From Porticoccaceae bacterium (GTDB lineage: Bacteria > Pseudomonadota > Gammaproteobacteria > Pseudomonadales > Porticoccaceae): 64,000 bases of DNA. The stretch covers positions 1 to 64,000 of the forward strand of contig JAJFKC010000038.1 of assembly GCA_021773435.1 (NCBI GenBank), read 5' to 3'. Shown piece after piece: positions 34,922 through 44,936 of the stretch. Below the pieces are notes generated by a model that saw only the letters and a list, made by a program, of their open reading frames with translations, ran no database searches and was not told the origin of the DNA. Within the stretch, counting starts at the first letter, position 1. The number at the start of each line of letters is the position of its first letter. Both the position numbers and the translations under genes were made by a program.

Positions 34922-35683
34922 ATGGCAAAATTTGAGGATTACGCCGACAAATACCAATATGTGAAGATGGAACGCCACGACGGTATTTTGCAATTAACCT
35001 TCCACACCGACGGCGGGCCAATGATCTGGGGCGGCGGGCCCCATCAGGAAATGGGCAATGTTTTTGCCGATATCGGTAGCGATCACGAGAACCGGATCAT
35101 CATTGTCACCGGCACAGGTGAAAGCTTTATCGATGTGCTGGATACCGGCAAGCTGGACAAAATCCCGTCACGGATATTCAGCCGCATTTATTCCGAGGGC
35201 AAAACCCTGCTGATGAACTTGCTCAATATCGAAGTGCCGATGATTGCCGCCATTAACGGCCCGGCGACTGTTCATGCTGAGCTGGGTGTATTGTGCGATA
35301 TCGTGCTCGCTGCTGAGCATGCGACCTTTGCCGATGCACCGCATTTTACCGACGGCATTGTCCCCGGCGATGGCGTCCATCTGGTCTGGCCGCTGCTGCT
35401 TGGCCCCAACCGCGGGCGTTACTTTCTGCTTACCGGCCAGCATTTGTCGGCACAGGAAGCTCTCGACCTCGGTGTGGTCAACGAAGTGCTACCCAAAGAC
35501 GAGTTGCTGGAACGCGCCTGGGATCTGGCTCGGCTATTAGCCGCCAAGCCACCGCTGACCCTTAAATACACCCGTGTGTTACTGACTCAACAACTCAAGC
35601 GCATGATGCTAGATGATCTCGGCTACGGCCTGGCTCTCGAAGGTCTAGCTGCAAGCGATTATTGGCCAGGAAAGGATGAATAG
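34922..35683 (+). CDS. Enoyl-CoA hydratase/isomerase family protein, copy 2
   Basis: 253 residues from the ATG at 34922, whose product MAKFEDYADKYQYVKMERHDG aligns with the start of copy 1; the tracked start at 34871 is upstream. Motifs IIVTGTGESFIDVL and [20 protein letters not shown] match copy 1. Tandem duplicates that have diverged, possibly for different acyl chains or as a heteromeric enzyme. Confidence 0.87.
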   Translation: MAKFEDYADKYQYVKMERHDGILQLTFHTDGGPMIWGGGPHQEMGNVFADIGSDHENRIIIVTGTGESFIDVLDTGKLDKIPSRIFSRIYSEGKTLLMNLLNIEVPMIAAINGPATVHAELGVLCDIVLAAEHATFADAPHFTDGIVPGDGVHLVWPLLLGPNRGRYFLLTGQHLSAQEALDLGVVNEVLPKDELLERAWDLARLLAAKPPLTLKYTRVLLTQQLKRMMLDDLGYGLALEGLAASDYWPGKDE

Positions 35684-35741
35684 ACGTGAATACCCGGTTA
35701 GGTGCTAGCACCCAGACCTAACCGCTAACATCGCCGGCTAA

Positions 35742-36692
35742 CTAGGCGCTGGCACTGTCCAGGGTATTCATAGCCTGGTCAGACAAGCTCAGCTCAACAG
35801 ACTTCGCGACATCGGCCCATTGCTCAAGGCTGGTGGCACTGACTATTGGTGCAGTAATACCCGGCTTCGCGATTAACCATGCCAATGCAACCTGTGTGGG
35901 CGTTGCAGCCAGATCACCAGCGACCTGATCCAGCGCATCGAGTATTTTCATACCCCGATCATCCAGTTTTGATTTGACCATGCCGCCACGCTGTTTGCCT
36001 TCAAGGTCGGCTGCCTTGCGATATTTACCTGTAAGGAAACCAGCGGCCAGCGCAAAGTAGGGAATCACCCCGAGGCCGTTATCTACACAGGTTTTCTCCA
36101 GGGAGGATTCATAATCAGCGCGATCATAGAGATTGTATTGAGGTTGCAGGCTTTCGAAGCGCGCAAATCCTTTGTCCGCCGAAACTTGCAGTGCTTCGGT
36201 GAGCCGTTCAGCACTATAGTTGGAGGCACCGATTGCGCGGATTTTGCCTTCTTTAATCAAGTCAGTGTAGGTCGATAGCGTTTCTTCCAACGGCGTTTTT
36301 TTATCATCCATATGGGCCTGATAAAGGTCGATATAGTCGGTGCCAAGACGTTTGAGCGAGGCATCCACCGAGCGCGTAATATGACCCCGGGAAAGCCCTT
36401 TCGCATCTGGCCCCATCTCCATGCCACATTTGGTGGCAATAAGCAGTTTGTCTCGCTGACCACCACGGGCCAGCCACTTGCCGATCAAGTCTTCAGATTC
36501 CCCGCCTTTATGGCCGGGCACCCAGGACGAATAGACATCGGCGCTATCGACCATGTTTAGCCCAGAATCAATAAACGCATCCAGCAAGCTGAGCGAGGTC
36601 GCCTCATCTGCAGTCCAGTTAAAAACGTTGCCGCCAAATACCAGCGGCCCCACTTCCATACCAGTGCCGCCCAGTTCTTTGTAAGTTGTCAT
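35742..36692 (-). CDS. Aldo/keto reductase
   Basis: 316 residues, TIM-barrel NADPH oxidoreductase. The tetrad is visible: Asp and Tyr in DSADVYSSW, Lys in LLIATKCGMEMG, His in DLYQAHMDD. It likely reduces an aldehyde or ketone. It converges on the crotonase genes and is followed by an SMP-30 gene on the same strand, separated by 91 bases. Confidence 0.88.
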   Translation of the reverse strand: MTTYKELGGTGMEVGPLVFGGNVFNWTADEATSLSLLDAFIDSGLNMVDSADVYSSWVPGHKGGESEDLIGKWLARGGQRDKLLIATKCGMEMGPDAKGLSRGHITRSVDASLKRLGTDYIDLYQAHMDDKKTPLEETLSTYTDLIKEGKIRAIGASNYSAERLTEALQVSADKGFARFESLQPQYNLYDRADYESSLEKTCVDNGLGVIPYFALAAGFLTGKYRKAADLEGKQRGGMVKSKLDDRGMKILDALDQVAGDLAATPTQVALAWLIAKPGITAPIVSATSLEQWADVAKSVELSLSDQAMNTLDSASA

Positions 36693-36783
36693 GCGTTGTC
36701 TCCTCGTTAGCGCCTCCGGCAGGTATTACCTGGCCAGGCTATAAAATAATTGGTTTCCGACGATCTGACTGAGCGAAGTTGCT

Positions 36784-37659
36784 TTAGACAGTCAGCTTGA
36801 TTCTGGCCGGTGCCACCGGAAGGCCCGCGACATCCACAGATATTTTGTATACACCGCCGTGCCGCTGATCCGAACCCAAATCCTCTGACCCGGTGACCAT
36901 GTATAGAGATTTCCGATCACTGCCACCAAAGCAGACACTGGTACACATGCCTTCGGTTTTAATCAGCTTGGTCAGCTTGCCTCTCTCATCGTAGACGCCG
37001 ACACCGGCATTGCGTCCGGCCTGGGCTAACCAGAGACGGCCATCTTCGGAGATGACCAGACCATCCGGGGTGCCGGTCTCGGCTTTGACAAATAACTGTT
37101 TTTCGCCCAATGAACCGTCATCATTCACCTGATAACAAAATACCGATTTCCTGCCAGAGTCTGAGTGGTACAGAACTTTGCGATCCGGAGAAAAGCCCAG
37201 ACCGTTGGTCAATTGCACGTCTCTTGCTACCACTCGTGCGCTGCCATCGAGGTCAATCAGGTACAAATCGCCAGGTTGAGGTTCGCGCTTACCCTGTGAA
37301 CTCACGTCTTCAAATACGGTACTGGTACCGAGGGAGCCTGCGTAAATCCGACCCGCGGCATCGGTGGTGATATCGTTGTAGCCGAGATTGCCTTCGGCCT
37401 CGTTTCGGTCGAGTATTATTTGGGTGTCGCCACCATCGAAGGGTTTAAAAGCGATATTGCGTCCAGACACCACCAGCCCACCGGCTTCATGGATCGCCAT
37501 GCCGCCAATGCCTTTGCGATGCTCGAATATCTGAGTGATAGCGCCGGATTTATTCAAGGCGAAAACTCCACCAAATACGACATCGCTAAAAATAAGTCCG
37601 CGCTCGTCGTCCCAAACTGGGCCTTCAATCAGGCCATAGCCATCCGCCAGCTTTTCCAT
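36784..37659 (-). CDS. SMP-30/gluconolactonase-family protein
   Basis: 291 residues, six-bladed beta-propeller. Blocks LIEGPVWDDERGLIFSDV, GYNDITTDAAGRIYAGSLG, LTNGLGFSPDRKVLYHSDSG and DGLVISEDGRLWLAQAG hold the metal-binding Glu, Asn and Asp of the lactonase family. No signal peptide. It probably opens a lactone made by a neighbouring oxidoreductase, which is inference. Confidence 0.85.
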   Translation of the reverse strand: MEKLADGYGLIEGPVWDDERGLIFSDVVFGGVFALNKSGAITQIFEHRKGIGGMAIHEAGGLVVSGRNIAFKPFDGGDTQIILDRNEAEGNLGYNDITTDAAGRIYAGSLGTSTVFEDVSSQGKREPQPGDLYLIDLDGSARVVARDVQLTNGLGFSPDRKVLYHSDSGRKSVFCYQVNDDGSLGEKQLFVKAETGTPDGLVISEDGRLWLAQAGRNAGVGVYDERGKLTKLIKTEGMCTSVCFGGSDRKSLYMVTGSEDLGSDQRHGGVYKISVDVAGLPVAPARIKLTV

Positions 37660-37837
37660 TAGTTACCCCTTCGATCATTTAAAATGTGTTGGCAAGTTTT
37701 ACTTGATGATAGTTCGATTATGCCGCGCTTACTATATTTAGTAAGGTCGGCCACAAACTAATGAGGCTGGCTGGGCTGAATCTACTGGGCTGAACTCGCT
37801 GAGCTTAACTTGCAGCGCTGGACTTGTTGAAATAAGA

Positions 37838-38572
37838 CTAAAGAACGCTGGGATGCTTTGCCCACCACGCCTGAGAAAGGCTTTCCGCCTGCTCGAACTG
37901 ATCGGCAGACATAGCCAGAGAAACCAGCTCATGGGCCTCGGCAGCTCCTTTCACGCCTGCAACCGAAGCCAGATTAAGCCAAAAATAAGCCTGCACTAAA
38001 TTTATCGGCGCACCTGCTCCATAGCTGTACATCCTGCCCAGCATAAGTTGTGCTTTGCCATGGCCCTGATCGGCCGCTTTGCGATGCCATTCCAGCCCTT
38101 GCGCATAATCGCGGTGAACCACCAGACCGAGGGTATACATCATACCCACCATGTATTGACCCTTTGCGTGCCCCTGGTCTGCAGCCTTTCGATACCAGTT
38201 AAATGCCTGCTCCTTATTTCGGGGAATACCGAGGCCTTTGGCGTAGCTCCAGCCCAGCTTGAACACCGCCTCCGCATAACCCTGTTCAGCGGCTTTTCGA
38301 TACCACTTTAGTGCCTCAACGTAGTTTTGTGACACACCCTTGCCCTGAGCGTATAAATCGCCAAGGGCGTGTTGGGCCACACGGTCTCCCCGCTCAGCCA
38401 ATGGTAAATAATTGTTATAGGCCGTTGAGGTTTTGGTCCTTTGATGAATATTCTGGGCAGTCTCACTAGAAGCTATAGCTGGTCGCATCGAGAATGCCAC
38501 CAGGATCAAAAGAGCTATATTCAGCCTGGCAGTGGCCCCTGAAACTAGCATTTGAGCAGAACCATTTGGCAT
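37838..38572 (-). CDS. Sel1-repeat protein, exported
   Basis: 244 residues with an N-terminal signal segment (IALLILVAFSMRPAIA) and about four Sel1 repeats (for example AEAVFKLGWSYAKGLGI, AKGQYMVGMMYTLGLV, GKAQLMLGRMYSYGAG). Sel1 proteins are scaffolds for protein contacts, often in the envelope. No partner is encoded next to it. The ribosome site is not obvious. Confidence 0.8.
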   Translation of the reverse strand: MPNGSAQMLVSGATARLNIALLILVAFSMRPAIASSETAQNIHQRTKTSTAYNNYLPLAERGDRVAQHALGDLYAQGKGVSQNYVEALKWYRKAAEQGYAEAVFKLGWSYAKGLGIPRNKEQAFNWYRKAADQGHAKGQYMVGMMYTLGLVVHRDYAQGLEWHRKAADQGHGKAQLMLGRMYSYGAGAPINLVQAYFWLNLASVAGVKGAAEAHELVSLAMSADQFEQAESLSQAWWAKHPSVL

Positions 38573-38751
38573 CTAATAAGTATTTATTCTGCTAAGCATT
38601 GCGATAGATTACTCATGGCCCGTACGAGCGTCACATACCACGCGCCAGGCATACGTCACGCGGAATCTCCCCATCTGCAAAGAATAATTTTGTTCGAGAG
38701 CCATTCTCGAGAGCCACTACGTTGACGCCAAACCTTAGACTCACTGCAAGC

Positions 38752-39219
38752 TTATTGAGCTTCCAGTAAATCCGATATTGCTCGAAGTTTTGCAGGGTAG
38801 CTGGCCAATAACAGACGGCACTTTTCACCGAACTCGTATATAACATCGGAACCCGTACCCTGATCATTGTTCTGTTCCCGGAGCATGGTTTTAGCACGCA
38901 GCATTAGCTCATCGTACTTTACCCGGGTAGAAATACCCACGGTTTGGTATAAATCGTCAGCCGTCTGCAAAAGGGAGGCTGAATTCCCGGAAACAAACTG
39001 GACGGTCTCTCTCGGAACATTCGGGTTATTTTTCAATCCGCCGGCGGTGTATTGATAGTAGACTCCGCATTCGAAAATAGAGTCGGCGAAACCAATAAGC
39101 TGTTTTGCCTTGCTATCTAGGCCCCCTTCTATAGCAAGTCCCGGAGAACTATTGGAGAACATAACGATTAGCAAAAAACATATAAATTCTTCAAGCTTCC
39201 TCGACCTATTCATTTTCAT
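38752..39219 (-). CDS. Hypothetical secreted protein
   Basis: 155 residues with a signal peptide (ICFLLIVMFSNSSPGLA) and a mostly helical mature part with two Cys (FECGVYYQY and GEKCRLLL) that could form a disulfide. I recognise no family. The overlapping 38631..38897 minus ORF lies in another frame and has no signal or ribosome site, so it is treated as a shadow. Confidence 0.55.
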   Translation of the reverse strand: MKMNRSRKLEEFICFLLIVMFSNSSPGLAIEGGLDSKAKQLIGFADSIFECGVYYQYTAGGLKNNPNVPRETVQFVSGNSASLLQTADDLYQTVGISTRVKYDELMLRAKTMLREQNNDQGTGSDVIYEFGEKCRLLLASYPAKLRAISDLLEAQ

Positions 39220-39429
39220 TCTTCGACCTATTCATTTTCACAGGTGTCCCCTGTTGTCTTCTTTATAAACAATCTATAGACAAAGAGTAAACGTCGCAAC
39301 TGCAACGAGATCCTGGCAAGATAGTTAATAAATTACATGCTTGCATTCCGAACGAAATAGCCATTGACGCTCTGGGGTACGGAGGGCAATATTCGCGTCC
39401 TATTTCAGATTTAGTAGTTGTTACTCCCT

Positions 39430-40635
39430 ATGTCCTTATCAAAGAGAGCGGTTCGCAGAGCAAAGGCCGGTAAGATGGTGAGGAAAATGTATGACAGTGA
39501 TGACCTGTATCTGAAAATCTCCCCAAGTGGACGTAAGCGATGGCGACTGAAATATGATTTTGACGGTATATCGGTAAGACTGCCTCTCGGTACATACCCG
39601 GATGTTTCCTTGAAAGACGCGCGAAATTCGCGCGAGGAAGCTCGTAAACTGCTCGCTGAGGGAATCGATCCGGCCAAAAAACGCGATGCGAAACTGCCGG
39701 AGAAAAAACCAGAAATAATTAAGCAGGCTGCAAACAGCTTTGAAATCGTCACAGAAGAATGGTTCGCCAAACATTCGATGAACTGGTCAGCAAGTTATGG
39801 TGACCAGATTATGCGGCGCATGGAGCGAGAAATCTTCCCGATGATAGGCGATAAGGCCATCGCAGATATTAGCTCTACACAGTTGTCGGAAGCGATCCAC
39901 CAAATTGAACAAAGGGGTGCATTGACAACCGCGCAGAGGGCATTAGCCGATTGCGGGAAAATATTTGTTTACGCTGTCGCCACCGGACAGGTAGAAAGCA
40001 ACCCGTGCAGTGACCTACGTAGCTTGCTATCCCCCGATAAGAAGAAAAAGTCAAATTCAGCCATATCCGAACCTAAGCGGGTCGCTGAAATGCTACGCGC
40101 ACTGGATAGTTATAACGGCGCGCTACCTGTACGTTGTGCGCTCCGTTTGGCGCCATTGGTATTTGTGCGCCCGAAAGAATTACGTGACGCGCAATGGGAG
40201 GATATCAATTTAGACACGGAGGAATGGCGCTACATTGTCACCAAAACTGACAGCCAGCATATTGTCCCCCTGGCCAGTCAGGCTGTTACTATTTTAAAAG
40301 AACTGAAACTCCAAACCGGAGATGGTCGCTATGTTTTTTCTAGCGCGAAAAACACCAATGGTGATAAACCCATGGGTGACAATGCCATAGGAGCCGCCAT
40401 GCGGCGCGTCGGGATAGGTAAGGATGATATGAGTGGCCACGGTTTTCGGGTGATGGCACGAACGCTCCTAAATGAGGAGCTCCGCTTTCGACCGGACTTC
40501 ATTAACCATCAGCTCGCACATCTTGTCCGTGATTCAAATGGTTACGCGTACAAAAGTGCTGACCACTTGCCCGAGCGGCGCAAGATGATGCAGGAATGGG
40601 CGGACTATCTAGACAAACTGAAAGCCACGACCTAG
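39430..40635 (+). CDS. Tyrosine-type integrase (P4/DUF4102 family)
   Basis: About 401 residues. N-terminal DUF4102 arm-binding domain (DDLYLKISPSGRKRWRLKY), core-binding domain, then the catalytic domain with Arg in FVRPKELRDAQW, GHGFR, LAHLVRD and Tyr in NGYAYKSADHLPERRKMM. The tracked start is TTG; ATG at 39430 fits the family better. Such integrases target tRNA or ssrA 3' ends, and ssrA fragments lie 6 kb upstream, so it may belong to that island. Confidence 0.88.
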   Translation: MSLSKRAVRRAKAGKMVRKMYDSDDLYLKISPSGRKRWRLKYDFDGISVRLPLGTYPDVSLKDARNSREEARKLLAEGIDPAKKRDAKLPEKKPEIIKQAANSFEIVTEEWFAKHSMNWSASYGDQIMRRMEREIFPMIGDKAIADISSTQLSEAIHQIEQRGALTTAQRALADCGKIFVYAVATGQVESNPCSDLRSLLSPDKKKKSNSAISEPKRVAEMLRALDSYNGALPVRCALRLAPLVFVRPKELRDAQWEDINLDTEEWRYIVTKTDSQHIVPLASQAVTILKELKLQTGDGRYVFSSAKNTNGDKPMGDNAIGAAMRRVGIGKDDMSGHGFRVMARTLLNEELRFRPDFINHQLAHLVRDSNGYAYKSADHLPERRKMMQEWADYLDKLKATT

Positions 40636-40652
40636 ACAAACTGAAAACCACG
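40609..40652 (+). repeat. 23-bp-spaced duplication at the integrase 3' end
   Basis: CTAGACAAACTGAAAGCCAC (40609) recurs at 40632 with one change. The first copy encodes the integrase C-terminus LDKLKAT; the second repeats it after the stop, so an extended tail or a short slip duplication is recorded. Confidence 0.85.
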
Positions 40653-41053
40653 GCGTAAATAATTCTTATGCGCTATTTTTATAACTCGTTTTTTAATAAC
40701 CCAAAGCCGTCGATTCAAACACTACAGGCTATAGAACAAATAGAATGGTTTACCTCCCACCCAACAGATAAACATCTGAGGCTGCAAACACCATTGTGTT
40801 AACAATACGAGGGTACCCGCCACCACACTCCACCCAGTTTCGCTGTACCAGGCACCACGCACCACGCACTCTATATTGCCCCACGTAACGCCCTCGCTAA
40901 TAAATTAGCCAGTTTGCAAAAAGAATAGTAGCCACAATTATTAATATAGCTCTTGATCTAAAAATTCGCGGCCACATTTGCACAACCTTGACCCTAGTAC
41001 CTGGCACCAGGTACCTTGTCCCTGGTTCTTGAACTCCCGGTTGAAAAACCAGG
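40636..41053. other. 420-bp region without a supported gene
   Basis: A 44-codon ORF starting at 40668 has no ribosome site. The stretch 40997-41014, GTACCTGGCACCAGGTAC, is a perfect 18-base palindrome set in a repetitive CCAGG/ACCTGG-rich context (with CACCACGCACCACGCACT at 40850), which resembles an intergenic repetitive element. Confidence 0.5.
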
Positions 41054-41443
41054 CTATGCGCGTTTTGGCGATATCTGAACCAGCATCCCGTTAGCTGATT
41101 TTGGATGAATATAAACCTGCGGAGTGCCAACGCCAATCAATTTTACGCCCTTGTCCTGAAGCTGTTTAACCATCGCATCAACATCGTCCACCTCCAGGGC
41201 CATCGTGTGCAAGCCTTCGCCGCGGGACTCCAGCGCTCGGCCCACAGCCGATTCGTTATCAGTAGGCGACACCAGCTCAATAAAGCCTCCAGTATCCAGT
41301 TGGAAAAAGGCTTGTTTGATACCCAGGACTTCAGATTCAGCCGTGCGTTCTAACTCCATACCAAATTTGTCCCGCCAGGTTTCAATACTTGTATCGATAT
41401 CTTTTACCCGAATAACCAGATGATCTACACCTTTAAATGCCAT
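41054..41443 (-). CDS. VOC-family protein, methylmalonyl-CoA epimerase-like
   Basis: 129 residues, one glyoxalase/VOC domain of paired beta-alpha-beta-beta-beta units (VDHLVIRVKDIDTSIETW, FIELVSP, GLHTMALEVDDVDAMVKQL). His in VDHLVI, Glu in GFIELV and His in EGLHTMA can form the metal site. It most resembles methylmalonyl-CoA epimerases and dihydroxybiphenyl-like enzymes; given the CoA-transferase next to it, a CoA-thioester substrate is plausible. Confidence 0.78.
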   Translation of the reverse strand: MAFKGVDHLVIRVKDIDTSIETWRDKFGMELERTAESEVLGIKQAFFQLDTGGFIELVSPTDNESAVGRALESRGEGLHTMALEVDDVDAMVKQLQDKGVKLIGVGTPQVYIHPKSANGMLVQISPKRA

Positions 41444-41503
41444 GATAATTTCCTCTTTTATTTAGTTATGTGCTACTTGCCTGAACACCAAAAAGCTAAG
41501 TTA

Positions 41504-42715
41504 CTAAAAAACCTGGCGCCCAATAATGCCACTATCAGCTAGTTTGAGTATTTCCTCAGGGGAAAGACCTAGTAACTCACCGTAAACAGATTCGTTATGC
41601 TCACCCAATTTTGGCGGCAATCGCGCCTCTATGGCTTCGCCTGTGGCGATATTGAGCGGTGAGTTCATCAGTGTTACTTCGCCCATCACCGGATGATCAA
41701 TATCCCGCAACATGCCCCGGTCGTGCAAGTGCTGATCTTGCAGCACCTCTTCAACATCACGCACCACGGCACTGGGAACGCCTACAGCCTGTAGCGTTTC
41801 AAGCACAGCCGTTTTGCTGTGCTGACGCGTCCACGCGGTAACAATGTTGTCGACCTCTACCATGTGCTGGGCACGCCCGTCCCGGGTTTTCAGGTCTTCA
41901 TTATCGAGCAAATCAAGCCGACCTATGGCCTTGAGTAAGCTTCGCCAATGACCATCGCGAACGCAAATAATGGACACGTGACCATCATTTGCCTCATAAA
42001 CATTATAGGGAGCCAGGGTTAGCGCGGCATGGCGATTATCGGTGCGCTCCTGCACTTTCCGGCCGTGGTAATAATAGGCCCCGAACACCGAGGCCAGGGT
42101 CGGCAACACCGTATCCTGCATGGCCATATCGATGATCGCGCCCCGATCGGTTTTATCCCGCTCAAATAGCTTAGTCACTACAGCGGCATACAGGTGGACA
42201 CCACCGAAGAAATCACACAATGCCACACCAGCCCTTAAGGGTGGCGAATCCGCAAAGCCAGTCACACTCATGATGCCCGACATGGCCTGAACAGTTAAAT
42301 CCATGGCCAGATAATCGCGGTGTAAGCCGCTGCGACCATATCCCGACCCTGCGGCATAGATAAGTCGCGGATTTACCTCCAGCAATATATCTGCCGATAA
42401 ACCTAAATTTTCCATGGTGTCTGGGGCATAATTTTCCAGCACAACATCGGCTTTTTTGACCAGTTGCTTGAACATATCGCGCCCTTTATCTGACTTTAGA
42501 TCAAGGGAAATCGATTCCTTATTCTGATTTAACATCATAAAAGGATAGGCTGCCGAACTAGTTTCAGATGGGCCACGGAGTGTCTCGCCTTTAAGCGACT
42601 CCACCTTGATAACCCGTGCTCCAGCCATGGCCATCAAAAAGGTGGCGTAGGGACCATTGTAGATTTGGCCGAGATCCAGCACAGTAATACCTGTAAGACT
42701 TGCGCTCTCGGTCAT
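41504..42715 (-). CDS. CaiB/BaiF-family CoA-transferase
   Basis: 403 residues from the ATG at 42715 (AGGAAA before it); the tracked start 144 bases upstream is not supported. Family III CoA-transferase signatures: ITVLDLGQIYNGPYATFLMAMAGARVIKVE at the start, ENYAPDTMENLG, and Asp in AGVALCDFFGG at the expected nucleophile site. It moves CoA between carboxylic acids, a step in activating a substrate for beta-oxidation-like breakdown. Confidence 0.88.
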   Translation of the reverse strand: MTESASLTGITVLDLGQIYNGPYATFLMAMAGARVIKVESLKGETLRGPSETSSAAYPFMMLNQNKESISLDLKSDKGRDMFKQLVKKADVVLENYAPDTMENLGLSADILLEVNPRLIYAAGSGYGRSGLHRDYLAMDLTVQAMSGIMSVTGFADSPPLRAGVALCDFFGGVHLYAAVVTKLFERDKTDRGAIIDMAMQDTVLPTLASVFGAYYYHGRKVQERTDNRHAALTLAPYNVYEANDGHVSIICVRDGHWRSLLKAIGRLDLLDNEDLKTRDGRAQHMVEVDNIVTAWTRQHSKTAVLETLQAVGVPSAVVRDVEEVLQDQHLHDRGMLRDIDHPVMGEVTLMNSPLNIATGEAIEARLPPKLGEHNESVYGELLGLSPEEILKLADSGIIGRQVF

Positions 42716-42884
42716 GCTTATTTCCTGAAGATAGTCGAATAACAATATGGGCCAATAGTAGCACTTGTCGAGCTTAGATCTTAAACACGCGGTCAGGGAC
42801 TCAGAATCCCGTTGAACGTGATTTGGCGACAAGCTGTCATTGAGTTTATGCTGGAACAATTACTAGAAAAATAACTGAAAAATA

Positions 42885-43787
42885 ATGTGCGAGATGAACT
42901 TTCATCTGAAGCCAAGCCTGCTCATCGCTTTATGCTTGCTGCTTTCGAGCTGTGATCGCACCCAGTTTTTCTATGATCGTGCCGACTGGTTGATCCGCTA
43001 CAAAATAGATCATTATCTCGACCTGGATGCCCCTCAAAAACGCGTTATAAAACAAGACGTTGAGCAATTGCTAGGTTGGCACCGGCGCACCCAGTTAACC
43101 TGCTATGCCGAACTCATTGATGAATTTGAAAGCCGCGCCCGGAACGCGACAACAGTCGCTGACCTGCATTGGCTGGAGGCTAAATTCAGTGATCATTATT
43201 ATGCCGCTATCGACAATATTATCGAACCTACAGCGGTCGTTCTCAGTGAGCTGGATACAAAGCAAATCAACCACTTCGAAAAACGTTTAGCGAAAGATCG
43301 TTCCGAACTCAGAGATGAACTTGAACGAAACCCAGATCAAAGGCAAAAACGCAAAACTAAAAAGACCCTGACTGGCATTAAAAAATGGTTTGGCAGCCTG
43401 CCCAGCACTCAAAAAGCATGGATAACAAAACGTAGCGAAGAATTGCCCGACGCTTACGGCCCGTGGCTGGAAAACAGAACGCAACGTGACCGCGCGCTGA
43501 TTAAATTATTGCGCTCACAACCCACTCCGCAAATGATCGGCAGGCTTATCATGCCTTTGTGGATCGACGCCGGAGCATCAATGTCGAGCGAGACCAACGC
43601 GCTAATTGAAGAATTGAAGAGGCAAAGCCGATCGATGGCCGTTGAGTTCTACGCTTCGACAAGCCCAAAACAGAAAGCACATTTCTGGAAGCGTTTGCAG
43701 GAATATCGAAACGATTTCATCCAACTTGCCAGTGCCGACGGGGCTGCGCAGTGCGCTTCGACTGAAGGACTGGCAAGCTCAAGATAG
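42885..43787 (+). CDS. DUF6279-like lipoprotein
   Basis: 300 residues with a lipoprotein signal (LLIALCLLLSSCDRTQ, lipobox LSSC) and an all-helical, charged mature part starting FFYDRADWLIRYKIDHYLDL. This matches the DUF6279 envelope family seen in marine gammaproteobacteria; no function is known. The start could be 42885 or the second ATG at 42894. Confidence 0.78.
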   Translation: MCEMNFHLKPSLLIALCLLLSSCDRTQFFYDRADWLIRYKIDHYLDLDAPQKRVIKQDVEQLLGWHRRTQLTCYAELIDEFESRARNATTVADLHWLEAKFSDHYYAAIDNIIEPTAVVLSELDTKQINHFEKRLAKDRSELRDELERNPDQRQKRKTKKTLTGIKKWFGSLPSTQKAWITKRSEELPDAYGPWLENRTQRDRALIKLLRSQPTPQMIGRLIMPLWIDAGASMSSETNALIEELKRQSRSMAVEFYASTSPKQKAHFWKRLQEYRNDFIQLASADGAAQCASTEGLASSR

Positions 43788-43907
43788 GCCTCCGATTAGC
43801 TTATCTCGAATAGAAAGCGCTTAGGCGAATACCTACCTTAGTTTCCAGTTATGCTTAAATAGTCTGGAAACCACTCCCCGAACGTTCAATGACGTAATGT
43901 GAATAAC

Positions 43908-44771
43908 ATGACAACATCGGATAAAAACCAAAAAGCCCGGATCAAAGTAAAAGCTCAAACCCACGCAGAAGAAATTACTCAGCAAGGCTACACCGTGGTA
44001 CGTGATGCCATTGCCCCAGAGCTAGTATCGGAATTGAAAGATACCCTGGCCAGGTTTGAAGATCAGCAGAAAATGACCTTTAGCAACAACGACTTTGAGG
44101 GCTTCAAAACTGCGCGCATCTTTAACCTGCTCAATTACGACCAGATATTCGCACAAATCCCCATTCACCCTAATTTGCTGCCGGTAGGCGAGGCTATTCT
44201 CGACCAGGGGCTTTTACTCTCATCGATATCCGCAATCGCCATGCACCCCGGCGAGTCAGTCCAACCGATTCACGCCGATACCCAACTGCTAAACCTTACG
44301 CGGCCACACGTGTCTATTTCTATTGCCTGCATGGTGGCCCTTTCGGATTACACCGCAAATAATGGTGCTACTCGCATCATCCCTGGCAGTCATTTATTGC
44401 CCGACAACCCCGAGTACGGCGCCGAATTTCCTGACGCGATTCCGGTGGAATTTAAGGCCGGTAGCGCGCTATTTTTTGACAGCCAACTCTGGCATGGTGG
44501 TGGAGCTAACAATACCAGCGAGTCGAGAATCGGCGTGGTGTTCGCCTATTGCGCAGGCTGGACTCGCCCCCAGGAAAATCTCCTACTCGGCCTCAGCAGG
44601 GAACGGGTGCAAACCCTACCCCGACGCCTGCAGGAATTATTGGGCTACAGTATCTACAAAGGCCAATGGGGCCATATCGAAAGACAAGACCCCATTGAAC
44701 TGATTGGCTCAACCCCCGGCAAAGGCATGGTCTGGGATGCCAGCGAGCGGCAGAAGAATAGTCGGAAATAA
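43908..44771 (+). CDS. Phytanoyl-CoA dioxygenase (PhyH) family protein
   Basis: 287 residues from the ATG at 43908. Fe(II)/2-oxoglutarate oxygenase with the iron triad in HADTQLL (His-x-Asp) and WHGGGANNTS (distal His), and Arg in the following SESRIGV for 2-oxoglutarate. PhyH members hydroxylate fatty acyl or other hydrophobic substrates, in line with neighbouring CoA-ester genes. Confidence 0.87.
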   Translation: MTTSDKNQKARIKVKAQTHAEEITQQGYTVVRDAIAPELVSELKDTLARFEDQQKMTFSNNDFEGFKTARIFNLLNYDQIFAQIPIHPNLLPVGEAILDQGLLLSSISAIAMHPGESVQPIHADTQLLNLTRPHVSISIACMVALSDYTANNGATRIIPGSHLLPDNPEYGAEFPDAIPVEFKAGSALFFDSQLWHGGGANNTSESRIGVVFAYCAGWTRPQENLLLGLSRERVQTLPRRLQELLGYSIYKGQWGHIERQDPIELIGSTPGKGMVWDASERQKNSRK

Positions 44772-44936
44772 ATATCTGAATACTGCCTCAGCACCTGAGT
44801 TCCGCAGCTTCCACATCCACCCTGATCCAAAACATAACCCTATCGGCTTTCAATTTATCGGTATTGCCATAGCGCCTATCGATAATCAACAGGCGGGCAT
44901 GGTAGCCTAGCGGCCCTAAATTAACTGGAGCTCACC

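Noticed and set aside
38631-38897. Minus-strand ORF of 88 residues
   Set aside because: Overlaps the signal-peptide protein 38752..39219 in another frame and has no ribosome site.
40668-40802. 44-codon ORF after the integrase
   Set aside because: No ribosome site and no recognised motif.
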